DNA of 64,000 nt from Rhodothermus sp. (GTDB lineage Bacteria; Bacteroidota; Rhodothermia; Rhodothermales; Rhodothermaceae), in the NCBI GenBank assembly GCA_026989375.1, contig JALSJJ010000099.1, positions 1 to 64,000 of the forward strand, read 5' to 3'. Position numbers and translations under genes: made by a program. This document shows, one piece after another, positions 1 through 9,118 of the stretch. The notes under the pieces were generated by a model. That model saw only the letters and a program-made list of their open reading frames with translations, ran no database searches and had not been told where the DNA came from. Within the stretch, counting starts at the first letter, position 1. Every line of letters starts with the position of its first letter.

Positions 1-417
1 CCCATTGACCCAGAACCCCTGGGTTGCTACCTGCATGGCCGCCCGGGTGATCAGCGCTGGGTAGAGGTCTACCTGATGAGGGTGGACGAGGAGCTGCACC
101 ACTGGCCCGAGCAGCACGAACGCACTCGCCGCTGGATGTCGCTGAAAGAAGCCCGCCAGGTGGTCTATGAAGACGGCCTCCGCACGCTGCTTGATCGCCT
201 CCCCGACGAACTGACGCAGCGCAGATACGGACGTAAGTTGAGTCCCCGGGCCTCCCGTCTGCTGGTGGTGCTCTTGCTGCTGGCCTCGCTGGCCCTGGCC
301 TTTGGCGGCACGTACTACCTGGCCCGTCTGCTTGCCCGCCCTGAAGTGCAGCAACGCCTGCAGGAACTCCAGCACGAAACCGAAGCTGCACCCCCGACTG
401 GCGCGGTACGTTTTTAA
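1..417 (+). CDS. NUDIX hydrolase with C-terminal membrane anchor (5' partial)
   Basis: The reading frame is open from base 1, so the N-terminal part, including most of the NUDIX box, lies outside the window. What remains (from PIDPEPLGCY to the stop) resembles the C-terminal half of diphosphoinositol-polyphosphate-type NUDIX hydrolases, with VEVYLMRV, a WPEQHERTRRW stretch and SLKEARQVV. The first ATG inside the window (base 76) falls in the middle of this conserved region and is not the start. An unusual hydrophobic segment (LLVVLLLLASLALAFGGTYY) follows near residues 85-110 of the visible part, suggesting membrane anchoring. The substrate cannot be told. About 105 bases separate it from icd on the same strand. 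Confidence 0.6.
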   Translation, partial: PIDPEPLGCYLHGRPGDQRWVEVYLMRVDEELHHWPEQHERTRRWMSLKEARQVVYEDGLRTLLDRLPDELTQRRYGRKLSPRASRLLVVLLLLASLALAFGGTYYLARLLARPEVQQRLQELQHETEAAPPTGAVRF

Positions 418-523
418 CAGGCGCTCGTTGTAGAATTCACGCGAGCCAAACGCCACGCTTCAGCATGCGTTGTAGTTTCCGGAGGTTTTTTCCCTGTCAG
501 AAAAACAACCGACTACGCTCCCT

Positions 524-1981
524 ATGCCTCAACCTCAGGAAAAACATCGGGTCACCATTGCTTACGGCGACGGTATCGGTCCAGAAATCATGCGCGCCAC
601 GCTGGCCGTACTTGAAGCCGCTGGCGCCCCACTGGAATACGATGTGATTGAAATTGGCGAAAAAGTCTATCGAAAGGGCATCACCTCTGGTATCCCGGAC
701 GAAGCCTGGAGCGTACTGCGTCGCAATCGGATCTTTCTGAAAGCACCGATCACCACGCCTCAGGGCGGCGGTTATAAAAGTTTAAATGTAACGATCCGCA
801 AGGCACTGGGGCTGTTTGCCAATATTCGTCCCACCAAATCCCTTCACCCGTACGTCGAGACGCCTTACCCGAATATCGACCTGGTGATCGTCCGTGAAAA
901 CGAAGAAGACCTGTATGCGGCGATTGAGCACCGGCAGACGACCGAGGTCGTGCAAGCGCTCAAGCTGGTTACCCGGCCAGGGAGTGAAGGCATCATCCGC
1001 TACGCTTTCGAATACGCCCGGGCTTATGGCCGTCGCAAGGTCACCTGCATGTCAAAGGACAATATCCTCAAAATGACCGACGGCCTGTTCCACAGGATCT
1101 TCGATGAAATTGCCACTGAATATCCGGACATTGAAGCCGAGCATCGCATCATCGATATCGGCGCTGCGCTGGTGGCCGCCCGTCCGGAGACGCTCGATGT
1201 CATTGTCACGCTGAACCTTTACGGAGACATTCTGTCAGATATTGCTGCGCAGGTAGCCGGTTCGGTAGGACTGGGGGGGTCGGCCAACGTGGGCACACAT
1301 GCCGCCATGTTCGAGGCCATTCATGGATCGGCGCCCGACATAGCTGGCAAGGACATCGCCAACCCGTCGGGCCTGCTCAATGCTGCCGTCATGATGCTCG
1401 TTCACCTGGGAATGGCCGACATTGCTGCCCGCATTGAAAACGCCTGGCTGCGTACGATTGAGGACGGCATCCACACGGCCGACATCTATCGCCCCGGAAA
1501 GAGCAAGCAAAAGGTAGGCACCCAGGCTTTTGCCGAGGCGGTCATTGCTCGTCTGGGGCAGAAACCCCAGCACCTGAAGCCGGTGCATTTCCGCAAACCG
1601 GGCGTCGCCGTGGCGATTCGTCCCGCCCGACGCCAGCCCAAACAACTCGTGGGTGTAGATGTGTTCATCGATTGGGACGAAGCCGGACGCGACCCAAACG
1701 TGCTGGGTCGCAAGCTTGAAGCCCTGGCCGGTGAGGCCTTTCGTCTGCGCGTGATTACCAATCGGGGTGTCAAGGTTTATCCCGGCGGCCTGCCCGAAAC
1801 GTTCTGCACCGACCACTGGCGCTGCCGTTTCGTCGCGGCCGAGGAAGGCGGCACCGTAACGCCCACGCAGGTGCTGGAGCTGCTCCGCCGCATTCATGAA
1901 GCCGGGTTGGCGTTCATTAAAACCGAACACCTCTACACGTTCGATGGCCAGCTCGGCTACTCCCTTGCTCAGGCAGAGTAG
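524..1981 (+). CDS. icd: NADP-dependent isocitrate dehydrogenase, Thermus-type
   Basis: Oxidatively decarboxylates isocitrate to 2-oxoglutarate in the TCA cycle. The 485-residue product carries the family signatures: GDGIGPE near the N-terminus, VRENEEDLYAAIEH, NLYGDILSD and the cofactor segment IHGSAPDIAGKDIANPSG. It also has the extra C-terminal domain (about residues 370-485, with VGVDVF, FRLRVITNRG and DHWRCRF) that marks the long Thermus thermophilus-type enzyme and is absent from E. coli Icd. The start is uncertain. ATG 524 has no good Shine-Dalgarno, while GGAGG at 481-485 lies 8 bases before an in-frame CTG at 494, which would add ten residues. A terminator-like hairpin follows before dnaG. 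Confidence 0.95.
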   Translation: MPQPQEKHRVTIAYGDGIGPEIMRATLAVLEAAGAPLEYDVIEIGEKVYRKGITSGIPDEAWSVLRRNRIFLKAPITTPQGGGYKSLNVTIRKALGLFANIRPTKSLHPYVETPYPNIDLVIVRENEEDLYAAIEHRQTTEVVQALKLVTRPGSEGIIRYAFEYARAYGRRKVTCMSKDNILKMTDGLFHRIFDEIATEYPDIEAEHRIIDIGAALVAARPETLDVIVTLNLYGDILSDIAAQVAGSVGLGGSANVGTHAAMFEAIHGSAPDIAGKDIANPSGLLNAAVMMLVHLGMADIAARIENAWLRTIEDGIHTADIYRPGKSKQKVGTQAFAEAVIARLGQKPQHLKPVHFRKPGVAVAIRPARRQPKQLVGVDVFIDWDEAGRDPNVLGRKLEALAGEAFRLRVITNRGVKVYPGGLPETFCTDHWRCRFVAAEEGGTVTPTQVLELLRRIHEAGLAFIKTEHLYTFDGQLGYSLAQAE

Positions 1982-2023
1982 TCGATTGCACGGCACACCG
2001 TGCGTCTGACCGGACTGCGACGT

Positions 2024-2074
2024 CCCGGACCCGAGCCCATGCTCCAGCGTACACTTTTGGGTCCGGGCTTTTTT
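2024..2074 (+). terminator. Putative intrinsic terminator after icd
   Basis: A perfect 9-bp inverted repeat (CCCGGACCC at 2024-2032, GGGTCCGGG at 2059-2067) is followed at once by a C and a run of T. The loop is long (26 nt), which lowers certainty. It sits just upstream of the dnaG start and argues that dnaG begins at 2099 rather than at the upstream ATG 2000, which would place codons across the hairpin. Confidence 0.6.
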
Positions 2075-2098
2075 CTTTTGCGCTGCTGCTTCACAGTC

Positions 2099-3958
2099 AT
2101 GCGTATCCCGGAAGAAACCATCGAAGCGATCCGGGCGGCTGTCGATATTGTCGAGGTCGTGGGAGAGTACGTGTCGCTGCGACGCCGCGGTGCCAACTGG
2201 TTCGGGCTATGTCCGTTTCACGAAGAAAAGACGCCCTCTTTCAGCGTCAATCCTCGCCTGGGCATTTTCAAGTGCTTTGGCTGCGGCGTCGGTGGCGACG
2301 TGTTTGCCTTCATTCAGCAGATCGAAGGAGTGAATTTTGCCGAGGCAGTACACATGCTGGCCGAGCGGGCGGGCATTCCGATCCCTGAAAGCGAAGCCGA
2401 AACCGATGATCCAAGGCCGGCCCTCTACCATGCGCTACGCTTTGCCGCTCGTTTCTACTTTGAGCAGTTGAGCCATCCTGAAACGGGTCGGGCCGCCCGC
2501 GCCTACCTGAAGCATCGGGGCATTCAGCCGGAGTCCGTTCGCCGCTTTGGTCTGGGGTACGCACCTGATGCCTGGGAGGCCCTGCTGCAAGCGGCCACCG
2601 CTGCTGGCATCCGCCCCGAGGTGCTCGAAGAGGCGGGCCTGATACTTCCACGCCGAGAGCGTGGTGGCTACTACGACCGCTTCCGCCACCGCCTCATGTT
2701 CCCTATCTTCTCCCACACGGGCCGCGTGGTTGGCTTTGGCGGACGCCTCCTGGCGTCTAATTCAGAACAGCCCAAGTACATCAACACGCCGGAAACCCCT
2801 GTCTATCATAAAGGGCGCATCCTCTATGGCCTGTATCAGGCGCGCCAGGCACTTCGAGAGCAGGCCGAAGCGATCCTGGTCGAAGGCTACACTGATGTCA
2901 TTACGCTGCACCAGGCAGGTATCACGCACGCGGTGGCCACCGGAGGTACAGCGCTCACGCCTGACCAGGCGCGTTTATTGGCGCGTTACGTGCGCCGCGT
3001 GGTATTGCTCTACGATGCCGATACGGCCGGCCAACAGGCTACCCTGCGTAGCATTGAGTTGTTTCTCGAGCGTGGGCTGAGCGTCTATGTCGTCCCCCTG
3101 CCGCCCGGCGAAGATCCCGACTCGTTCGTACGAGCACAGGGGGCACGCGCCTTTCAGGCGTACCTGCAACGTCACCGCCGCGACTTCGTCACGTTCTATT
3201 ACGAACGAGCCCAACAGCTGGGCCAGCTCGACACTCCTGAAGGCGAAGCCGAGGTAGCTCGCACGATCGTAAAGGCTATCGGACGCCTTCCCGATCCGCT
3301 GCTGCGCGAGCCATACGTACGCCGTGCTGCCGACTTGCTTCGCATCGAGCCTGTGCGCCTCTTGGAGATTCTGGAAGCCCAGACGAGCTCGCCTGTCTCC
3401 ACAAAACCGGCGGCTTCTCCGACTCCCCCTACCCCTCCACCGGCCACTTCTACCTGGCATGAAGCCGAGCGCATGCTCGTGCGCCTGATGCTGGAAGAAG
3501 GCAAAGCCATGGTTAGCTTTGTCCTGGGCCATATGGCCCTGGAAGAATTCACCGAAGGGCCTCCGCGCCAACTGGTCGCCCGCCTGCTTGAGCAGTATGA
3601 GGACGGTACCATCAATGCACAACCCTTCCTGGACGGCCACTACGGTCCCGAATTGCAACGCCTGACCATTGAAGCCCTCATGGAGCCCTACGAGCCCTCC
3701 CAAAACTGGGAGCGCAAAGGCATCGCTGTCCCCCGCCTGCGCGATCGGGCTTACGAAGCAGCCATTGATGCGATGATGCGCCTCAAACTTCAACGCATTG
3801 ATGAACTCATTCACCAGCTCAAAAAAGAACAGTTGCACGCCCGCCACAATGAAACACGCCTGCGGGAAATCATGGCCCGTCTGAGCCATATCCTGCAGCT
3901 GCGTCGCCAGATTGAACGCCGCACCTTCCTTAATCCAGAGCTCCTGCCCGGCTCCTGA
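2099..3958 (+). CDS. dnaG: DNA primase
   Basis: Synthesises RNA primers at the replication fork with the replicative helicase. The 619-residue product has an N-terminal CHC2 zinc finger (Cys38, His41, Cys59, Cys62), the RNA-polymerase-like core, and a Toprim domain with AILVEGYTDV near residue 258 and VVLLYDADTAGQQA for the metal-binding acidic residues. The C-terminal third carries a Pro/Thr-rich linker (around TPPTPPP) and a helical helicase-binding region. I chose ATG 2099 because MRIPEETIEAIR matches the usual primase N-terminus; the reading frame extends 33 codons upstream through a terminator-like hairpin. Confidence 0.95.
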   Translation: MRIPEETIEAIRAAVDIVEVVGEYVSLRRRGANWFGLCPFHEEKTPSFSVNPRLGIFKCFGCGVGGDVFAFIQQIEGVNFAEAVHMLAERAGIPIPESEAETDDPRPALYHALRFAARFYFEQLSHPETGRAARAYLKHRGIQPESVRRFGLGYAPDAWEALLQAATAAGIRPEVLEEAGLILPRRERGGYYDRFRHRLMFPIFSHTGRVVGFGGRLLASNSEQPKYINTPETPVYHKGRILYGLYQARQALREQAEAILVEGYTDVITLHQAGITHAVATGGTALTPDQARLLARYVRRVVLLYDADTAGQQATLRSIELFLERGLSVYVVPLPPGEDPDSFVRAQGARAFQAYLQRHRRDFVTFYYERAQQLGQLDTPEGEAEVARTIVKAIGRLPDPLLREPYVRRAADLLRIEPVRLLEILEAQTSSPVSTKPAASPTPPTPPPATSTWHEAERMLVRLMLEEGKAMVSFVLGHMALEEFTEGPPRQLVARLLEQYEDGTINAQPFLDGHYGPELQRLTIEALMEPYEPSQNWERKGIAVPRLRDRAYEAAIDAMMRLKLQRIDELIHQLKKEQLHARHNETRLREIMARLSHILQLRRQIERRTFLNPELLPGS

Positions 3959-3989
3959 TCGGTGCGTCAGAGGCGCATCAGGCTTTTTC
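3954..3989 (+). terminator. Putative terminator overlapping the dnaG stop
   Basis: CCTGAT (3954-3959, containing the stop codon) pairs with ATCAGG (3977-3982), with an inner GCG/CGC pairing after a small bulge, and CTTTTT follows. The stem is imperfect but position and T-run fit an intrinsic terminator. Confidence 0.5.
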
Positions 3990-4117
3990 CCTTTCCTACT
4001 TGGCGCCTGATAGCGTGTTTTCGCAACTTTATACTGCAATGTTCGGTAGCCGTTTGCAATCCATCTTTTCTGCAAAACGGCTCATCGTAGGGCGACAATT
4101 TCAATCGCAATCAGGTC

Positions 4118-6661
4118 ATGAGACGCGGACTATTCCTGACGGTAGGCTGGTTTTTCATACTGCAACCAGCAGCACAGGCCCAGAACGCCTGGATCAACGA
4201 ATTCCACTATGACAATGCCGGTGCCGACGTTAACGAATTCGTCGAGATCGTTATCGAAAATGCCTTTGCGTTCACGCTGGATGACTTTACCCTGGTACTC
4301 TACAATGGCAACGGCGGTGTTCCCTACAGCACGCACACGCTGGGCACGTTTACGGAAGGAGCAACGGTCGGCAACTATACTTTCTTTTACAAATACATTG
4401 CTGGCATTCAAAATGGCGCGCCCGATGGATTAGCGCTCTGCTACCAGGGTAACCTGATTCAATTACTCAGTTATGAAGGTGTCCTTACGGCCAATGGAGG
4501 TTGTGCCGATGGCAATCTTTCCACCGACATCGGTGTAGCCGAAAGTGGAGCAACAGGCGATACGGAGTCGCTTCAGTTAACCGGTTCGGGCTCTGACTAC
4601 GCAGACTTTAGTTGGGCCGGTCCAGCGGCTGCCTCTCCGGGCATGCCGAACACAGGCCAGACGCTGATCAGTCGGCCGGTGGTGAACACCAACAAAGGTA
4701 CGAGCTATACCACCCTTCAGGCGGCTATCGACGATGCCGATCCGTATGATCAGCTTGAGTTGCAACCCGGCACCTACTCGGAAACCATTACGATCAACAA
4801 ACCCTTATCAGTAGTGGGGGCCTCATCCGGACTCCCCAAACGGAGCACACTCCGGACCCGCCCGCACCGTACACAAAGCATTGGTTGTACGCTCCCCGTC
4901 ATCATTGATGCTACAGGTTTCCCTATCGGTATTAATATCGCCGCGGATGACGTGTACCTATCCGGCTTCTGCGTTACTGGAGCCACCAATGCCAACCTGT
5001 ATACCAATGCAACTATTTCTAATCTTACCCTGGACCAGATCGAATCTGTCCATACGGGTCCCGGTGGCTATGGCTTCGACATCGATAACCTTGCTACTGT
5101 CGATAGCTTGATTATCTCAGAGGCTTATTTTGCCGGACATTTTATCGGCATGCAGGTTCGAGGCTCGCTCTTTGAAGCTGAAATCAACACCAGCACGTTC
5201 GAACAAAACCAACACAGTGGCCTGTACATCACTCATGGCAACGACACCACAGGAAGCACCTTCGTGTGGGGGCTGAGCATTTTGGATACCCGGTTTTCCG
5301 ATAACCCCTGTAAAGGCATCTATGCAGAAAAGCTTGACCAGTCGCTTTTCAGGAACGTGATGGTCGAAAACAGCGGCACCTCTCAAACCCCAGACTGCCT
5401 GTACCCCGAAGCTATCGACCTTAACTTGAAGTATGGCTTCTATGAAGGCCTCGTGCTTGACAGCTTACACGTTACCGGCTCCATTGGCACGGGGTTGCAC
5501 CTCAAAGGCGGTGTGGACGACGGTAGTGCTGTGGTTAGTACCGTACTCATTCAAAATAGCTATTTTGCCGATAACCGTATCGGCGTCGCCTTTGGAGGTA
5601 ACGTGGGGGATGGGGAAGGCCTGATACTGCAGACCAGTGCTATTGTAAACAACGGCAACGAACCGGACCGCTACATCTATCAAGACACCACAGCCGCCAG
5701 CTACGCCACACGGGGTGGTGTATTGGTTTATAATACCCCTCTTACTGCATGGATCGCTATCTTCTACAGCTGCATCGTTAACAACGGAACAACCGAATAC
5801 CAGGATACCTATGGCTTCGGGCTGTCCAATGCCGGCGACGCTCCGGTAGAGGCAATCAACGTCTGGTGGGGACAGGCAACAGGCCCTGTGTTTTTCACAG
5901 GCACTTTTACTGAAGGGAACTACGTCTTTGAAGGTGCCGACGTCGTTACAGATCCATTTGCCACAGAGCCCTATGCCGACATTGAGGGTTGTGGTGGCCC
6001 GGTAGGTACCTGTACGCTGGCCACGCTGGGAACGCTCCAGGTACTGAACCCGAGCACAGGACGGGCACAGATCCTGGGTGCTGACGGCATCCAGATCGTC
6101 CAGAACAGTCCTACTCAGCCGAATATCAACCTGGAGCTTGTCAATGTCACAGACGGCGATGGCAACCCGGTCTTCACCGAAATCGCACCGGGTATCTGGG
6201 AATACACGGGCGGGGGATCTCCGCCGACCGAAGCCTGGGCCTATTATCAGCGGCTCGACACAAACGATCCAAACAACCAGTTCTTCCTCCAGGTGTCCAC
6301 GGTCTGCCCTTCTGAGCCGGATGGTACACTGGAGGCGCACCTCGATCCGCACTTTAGCTTTGGAGAGGCCTTGCCCGCCACCTTTGCTGTCCGACCGGCT
6401 GCGCCCAATCCGTTCTACACACGCACGACGCTGGTCATCGAGCTACCGCAGCCTGCCCATGTCATGGTCCGTGTATTTGATCTGCTGGGCCGCGAGGTGG
6501 CCCTCCTGACCAACCGCACCATGCTGGCTGGCACTCACCAGATCGTATGGGAACCCGGACGCAGTGGTCTTTCAGGCGGCACCTATCTCCTGCAACTGAT
6601 TGTCCGAGAAGATACCGGCAAATATCATCGGCATACGCAACTACTGACCTTCATTCACTGA
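4118..6661 (+). CDS. Secreted lamin-tail / beta-helix protein with type IX sorting domain
   Basis: An 847-residue secreted protein of unknown function. It starts with a signal peptide ending near AQAQ. Next comes a lamin-tail-like domain (INEFHYDNAGADVNEFVEI, then LVLYNGNGG), of the type fused to extracellular nucleases such as ExeM. A long central region (about 190-640) opens with TSYTTLQAAIDDADPYDQ and TYSETITINKPLSVVGA and has repeated Asn- and Ile-rich strands typical of a right-handed parallel beta-helix. The last 85 residues (from RPAAPNPFYTRTT, then VFDLLGREVALL and LSGGTYLL) form a type IX secretion C-terminal sorting domain, so the protein is probably exported through that system and released or anchored at the surface. 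I see no nuclease or lyase active site, so any enzyme activity is unknown. Confidence 0.85.
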   Translation: MRRGLFLTVGWFFILQPAAQAQNAWINEFHYDNAGADVNEFVEIVIENAFAFTLDDFTLVLYNGNGGVPYSTHTLGTFTEGATVGNYTFFYKYIAGIQNGAPDGLALCYQGNLIQLLSYEGVLTANGGCADGNLSTDIGVAESGATGDTESLQLTGSGSDYADFSWAGPAAASPGMPNTGQTLISRPVVNTNKGTSYTTLQAAIDDADPYDQLELQPGTYSETITINKPLSVVGASSGLPKRSTLRTRPHRTQSIGCTLPVIIDATGFPIGINIAADDVYLSGFCVTGATNANLYTNATISNLTLDQIESVHTGPGGYGFDIDNLATVDSLIISEAYFAGHFIGMQVRGSLFEAEINTSTFEQNQHSGLYITHGNDTTGSTFVWGLSILDTRFSDNPCKGIYAEKLDQSLFRNVMVENSGTSQTPDCLYPEAIDLNLKYGFYEGLVLDSLHVTGSIGTGLHLKGGVDDGSAVVSTVLIQNSYFADNRIGVAFGGNVGDGEGLILQTSAIVNNGNEPDRYIYQDTTAASYATRGGVLVYNTPLTAWIAIFYSCIVNNGTTEYQDTYGFGLSNAGDAPVEAINVWWGQATGPVFFTGTFTEGNYVFEGADVVTDPFATEPYADIEGCGGPVGTCTLATLGTLQVLNPSTGRAQILGADGIQIVQNSPTQPNINLELVNVTDGDGNPVFTEIAPGIWEYTGGGSPPTEAWAYYQRLDTNDPNNQFFLQVSTVCPSEPDGTLEAHLDPHFSFGEALPATFAVRPAAPNPFYTRTTLVIELPQPAHVMVRVFDLLGREVALLTNRTMLAGTHQIVWEPGRSGLSGGTYLLQLIVREDTGKYHRHTQLLTFIH

Positions 6662-7537
6662 AACCAACACGTAGCGATGCGTACCAACACCACGACCCAG
6701 CGGGCATCCACCTCCACCACACACCAGATGCCTGCTACGGAGAGGCGGCGGCCCTTTGAACCACCACGCTTGGAATATCAGGGGTGCCTGACCGAGCAGA
6801 CTACAGGCGTCTTCGTATTCTCATGATTCCCTGAACCGACCAGAGGAGCCACCCGCGGGCATGTGACGCTCGTGGGTGGCTCCTACAGGGAGCTAAGAAT
6901 AGCGTGGCGACGAGCTGCCGTCCATCGCTGGTTGCGGAGAGGCAAGAAGTCGAATCCACAACACGGTGTCTCTCCATTGTTGCCGGACACCTGATCCGGT
7001 GAAGGAGAGCATAATGTGCTGTTTTACCGAGCATCAATCCGTGCACAGCCTGGCTTGTCTCCCTGCAGGCAGGGACATGGCTGTCGAACCTCAGCGTCAA
7101 CTTCATCCTGCAGACTTTCGCTTCCCCGCGGGACAAGCGATTGAGCAAAGCCATTCCTTCGAATGTTAGCGCCGGCAGTCCCAGCGTCAATCCTTTGCAG
7201 CAGGCTCCTTAGCTCGCTGCGATGAGGAGCGCGGCCCGGACCTCAATGCATCTGTCAAATATCGGAGGCAACCTCTTCGGGAATCCTCCTACCCCGGGGG
7301 ATCGTCCCCCATCGTTAACGCCTATGTGAGCACTGGCCTCCTGATGGACGAACCATCATGATTCTTCCCGTTCGCTCCCCGGTCAAAGTGCGCCTGACAT
7401 AAACACCTGCATTATTCGATGTACATCTCCCCCTTCTCAAAGCTGTCAGCATTTCGACACAATCTACCGATTACTTCAAGACCGCTGTCCACCGAGGACT
7501 TTACGGCTCACGTTTCCGATTGCCAGTGCAGCGCGCA
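6662..7537. other. ORF-poor intergenic region
   Basis: 876 bases between the beta-helix gene and the end of gpmI. Short frames exist on both strands (for example 6801-7190 minus, opening with TTG) but none has recognisable protein similarity or a convincing start. It contains the hairpin at 6844-6884 and a weaker GGGGGA/TCCCCC stem at 7296-7310. It may hold decayed coding sequence; I cannot identify a parent gene. Confidence 0.5.
6844..6884. repeat. Inverted repeat, 11-bp perfect stem
   Basis: AGGAGCCACCC at 6844-6854 pairs perfectly with GGGTGGCTCCT at 6874-6884 across a 19-nt loop. There is no T-run on either side, so it is not a classical terminator. It lies 183 bases after the beta-helix gene stop and could end that transcript or protect its 3' end. 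Confidence 0.5.
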
Positions 7538-9076
7538 TTAGATCAGTACCTCACCGGTCATCTCAGGCGGAATCTCCTCACCCAGCATATGTAGGATGGT
7601 AGGTGCCACATCGCCCAGCTTACCGTCCTTAATCGGTCCATCCAAACCCGGCTTGATGATCAGGTGAGGCACAAGCGCCGTTGTATGAGCTGTATGCGGT
7701 GATCCGTCGGGATTTTTCATACGGTCGGCGTTGCCATGATCGGCCAGCACCGTTACCGTGTAACCGTGTTGTAGCGCAGCTTCAACAACCACCCTGGTGG
7801 CGGCATCAACCGCCTCGATTGCCCTAACGGCTGCCTCAAAAACACCCGTATGTCCCACCATGTCAGGATTGGCGAAGTTCAGTACAATCAGGTTGTAAAT
7901 TTCTTTCTCTATAGCTTCAGCACAGCGCCGGGCCACTTCGGGCGCACTCATCTCGGGCTTCAGATCGTAGGTAGGCACTTTGGGAGAAGGCACCAGGATG
8001 CGATCCTCTCCTTCGAAGGGTTCTTCGCGTCCCCCACTGAAGAAATACGTAACGTGGGCGTACTTTTCAGTTTCGGCAATTCGAAGCTGACGTCCGCCCA
8101 ACGCAGCGATCACCTCACCGAGTGTCATGCGCAGGTTGACCTTGCCGAAAGCGATCGGCAGATCGAAGGTCTCGTCGTATGGCGTAAAGGTTACAAACAG
8201 CAGATCCAGCCGCTTGCCTCGATCGAAGGCTTCAAAATCGGGGTCGGTAAAGGCACGCGTGAGCTGGCGGGCACGATCAGCACGGAAATTGTAAAAAATC
8301 ACCGCATCGCCATCGGCCACGCGCGTTGGGTAGCCATCGCCGTAATCAATCCGGCGTGGTTTGACGAATTCGTCGGTCACTCCTTCGGCGTAGCTGGCCT
8401 CCAGCGCCTTAACGGGATTGTCGAACACCTCACCCTCCCCATAAACCAGCAGGCGATAGGCCTTTTCGGTGCGCTCCCAGCGTCTGTCACGGTCCATGGC
8501 ATAGTAGCGGCCCACGATCGAAACGATGCGCCCGACACCGATCTCCCGCGCTCTGTCCAGAAACTGGCGTACATAGGTAACACCAGATTTTGGATCGGTG
8601 TCGCGACCATCGGTGAAGGCATGTACGCATACCTGTTCGGGCCGCAGGCCTTCACGCCGGGCCAGCTCCAGCAGGGCAAAGAGATGGTTCAGGCTGGCAT
8701 GAACGCCGCCATCAGAGAAGCATCCCATCAAATGCAAACGCGTGTTGTGCTCACGGACGTGACGGGCCGCCCGTACCAGCACCTCGTTTGTAAAAAACGT
8801 GCCCTCCTGAATCTCTTTATCAATACGGGTAATCTCTTGATAGACAACCCGTCCGGCTCCCAGGTTAAGGTGGCCCACTTCGGAGTTGCCCATCTGGCCT
8901 TCAGGCAGTCCTACGGCCAGCCCTGAGGCCTTCAACGTAGCGTGGGGATACGTGGCAAACAGGTGGTCCAGATAGGGCTTGCGGGCATGATCAATTGCAC
9001 TGACTGAAGGGTCTTCGGCGATGCCGTATCCATCCAGAATGACCAGCAGATGGCGTTTTTTCGGATCCATGAGCAT
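7538..9076 (-). CDS. gpmI: 2,3-bisphosphoglycerate-independent phosphoglycerate mutase
   Basis: Interconverts 3- and 2-phosphoglycerate in glycolysis and gluconeogenesis, using two Mn ions and a phosphoserine intermediate. The 512-residue length is typical. Visible signatures are VILDGYGI near the N-terminus, the catalytic serine in MGNSEVGHLNLGAGR, HAFTDGRDTDP, FFNFRADR-like FYNFRADRARQ, NFANPDMVGHTG and VLADHGNAD for metal binding. ATG 9076 and ATG 9070 are both possible starts; neither has a strong Shine-Dalgarno. The endonuclease III gene lies 42 bases upstream on the same strand, so the two may be co-transcribed. Confidence 0.95.
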   Translation of the reverse strand: MLMDPKKRHLLVILDGYGIAEDPSVSAIDHARKPYLDHLFATYPHATLKASGLAVGLPEGQMGNSEVGHLNLGAGRVVYQEITRIDKEIQEGTFFTNEVLVRAARHVREHNTRLHLMGCFSDGGVHASLNHLFALLELARREGLRPEQVCVHAFTDGRDTDPKSGVTYVRQFLDRAREIGVGRIVSIVGRYYAMDRDRRWERTEKAYRLLVYGEGEVFDNPVKALEASYAEGVTDEFVKPRRIDYGDGYPTRVADGDAVIFYNFRADRARQLTRAFTDPDFEAFDRGKRLDLLFVTFTPYDETFDLPIAFGKVNLRMTLGEVIAALGGRQLRIAETEKYAHVTYFFSGGREEPFEGEDRILVPSPKVPTYDLKPEMSAPEVARRCAEAIEKEIYNLIVLNFANPDMVGHTGVFEAAVRAIEAVDAATRVVVEAALQHGYTVTVLADHGNADRMKNPDGSPHTAHTTALVPHLIIKPGLDGPIKDGKLGDVAPTILHMLGEEIPPEMTGEVLI

Positions 9077-9118
9077 TAACCGGTTGGTTTCTACACAGCA
9101 ATGGGCTAACAGCCTGGC

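Noticed and set aside
2975-4075. 366-codon open frame opposite dnaG
   Set aside because: Antisense to the primase with no family match.
6940-6965. tRNA-like GTCGAATCC
   Set aside because: No five-base T-stem pairs around it and no acceptor or anticodon arm can be drawn.
7850-8926. 358-codon open frame opposite gpmI
   Set aside because: Antisense shadow of a conserved gene; no recognisable protein similarity.
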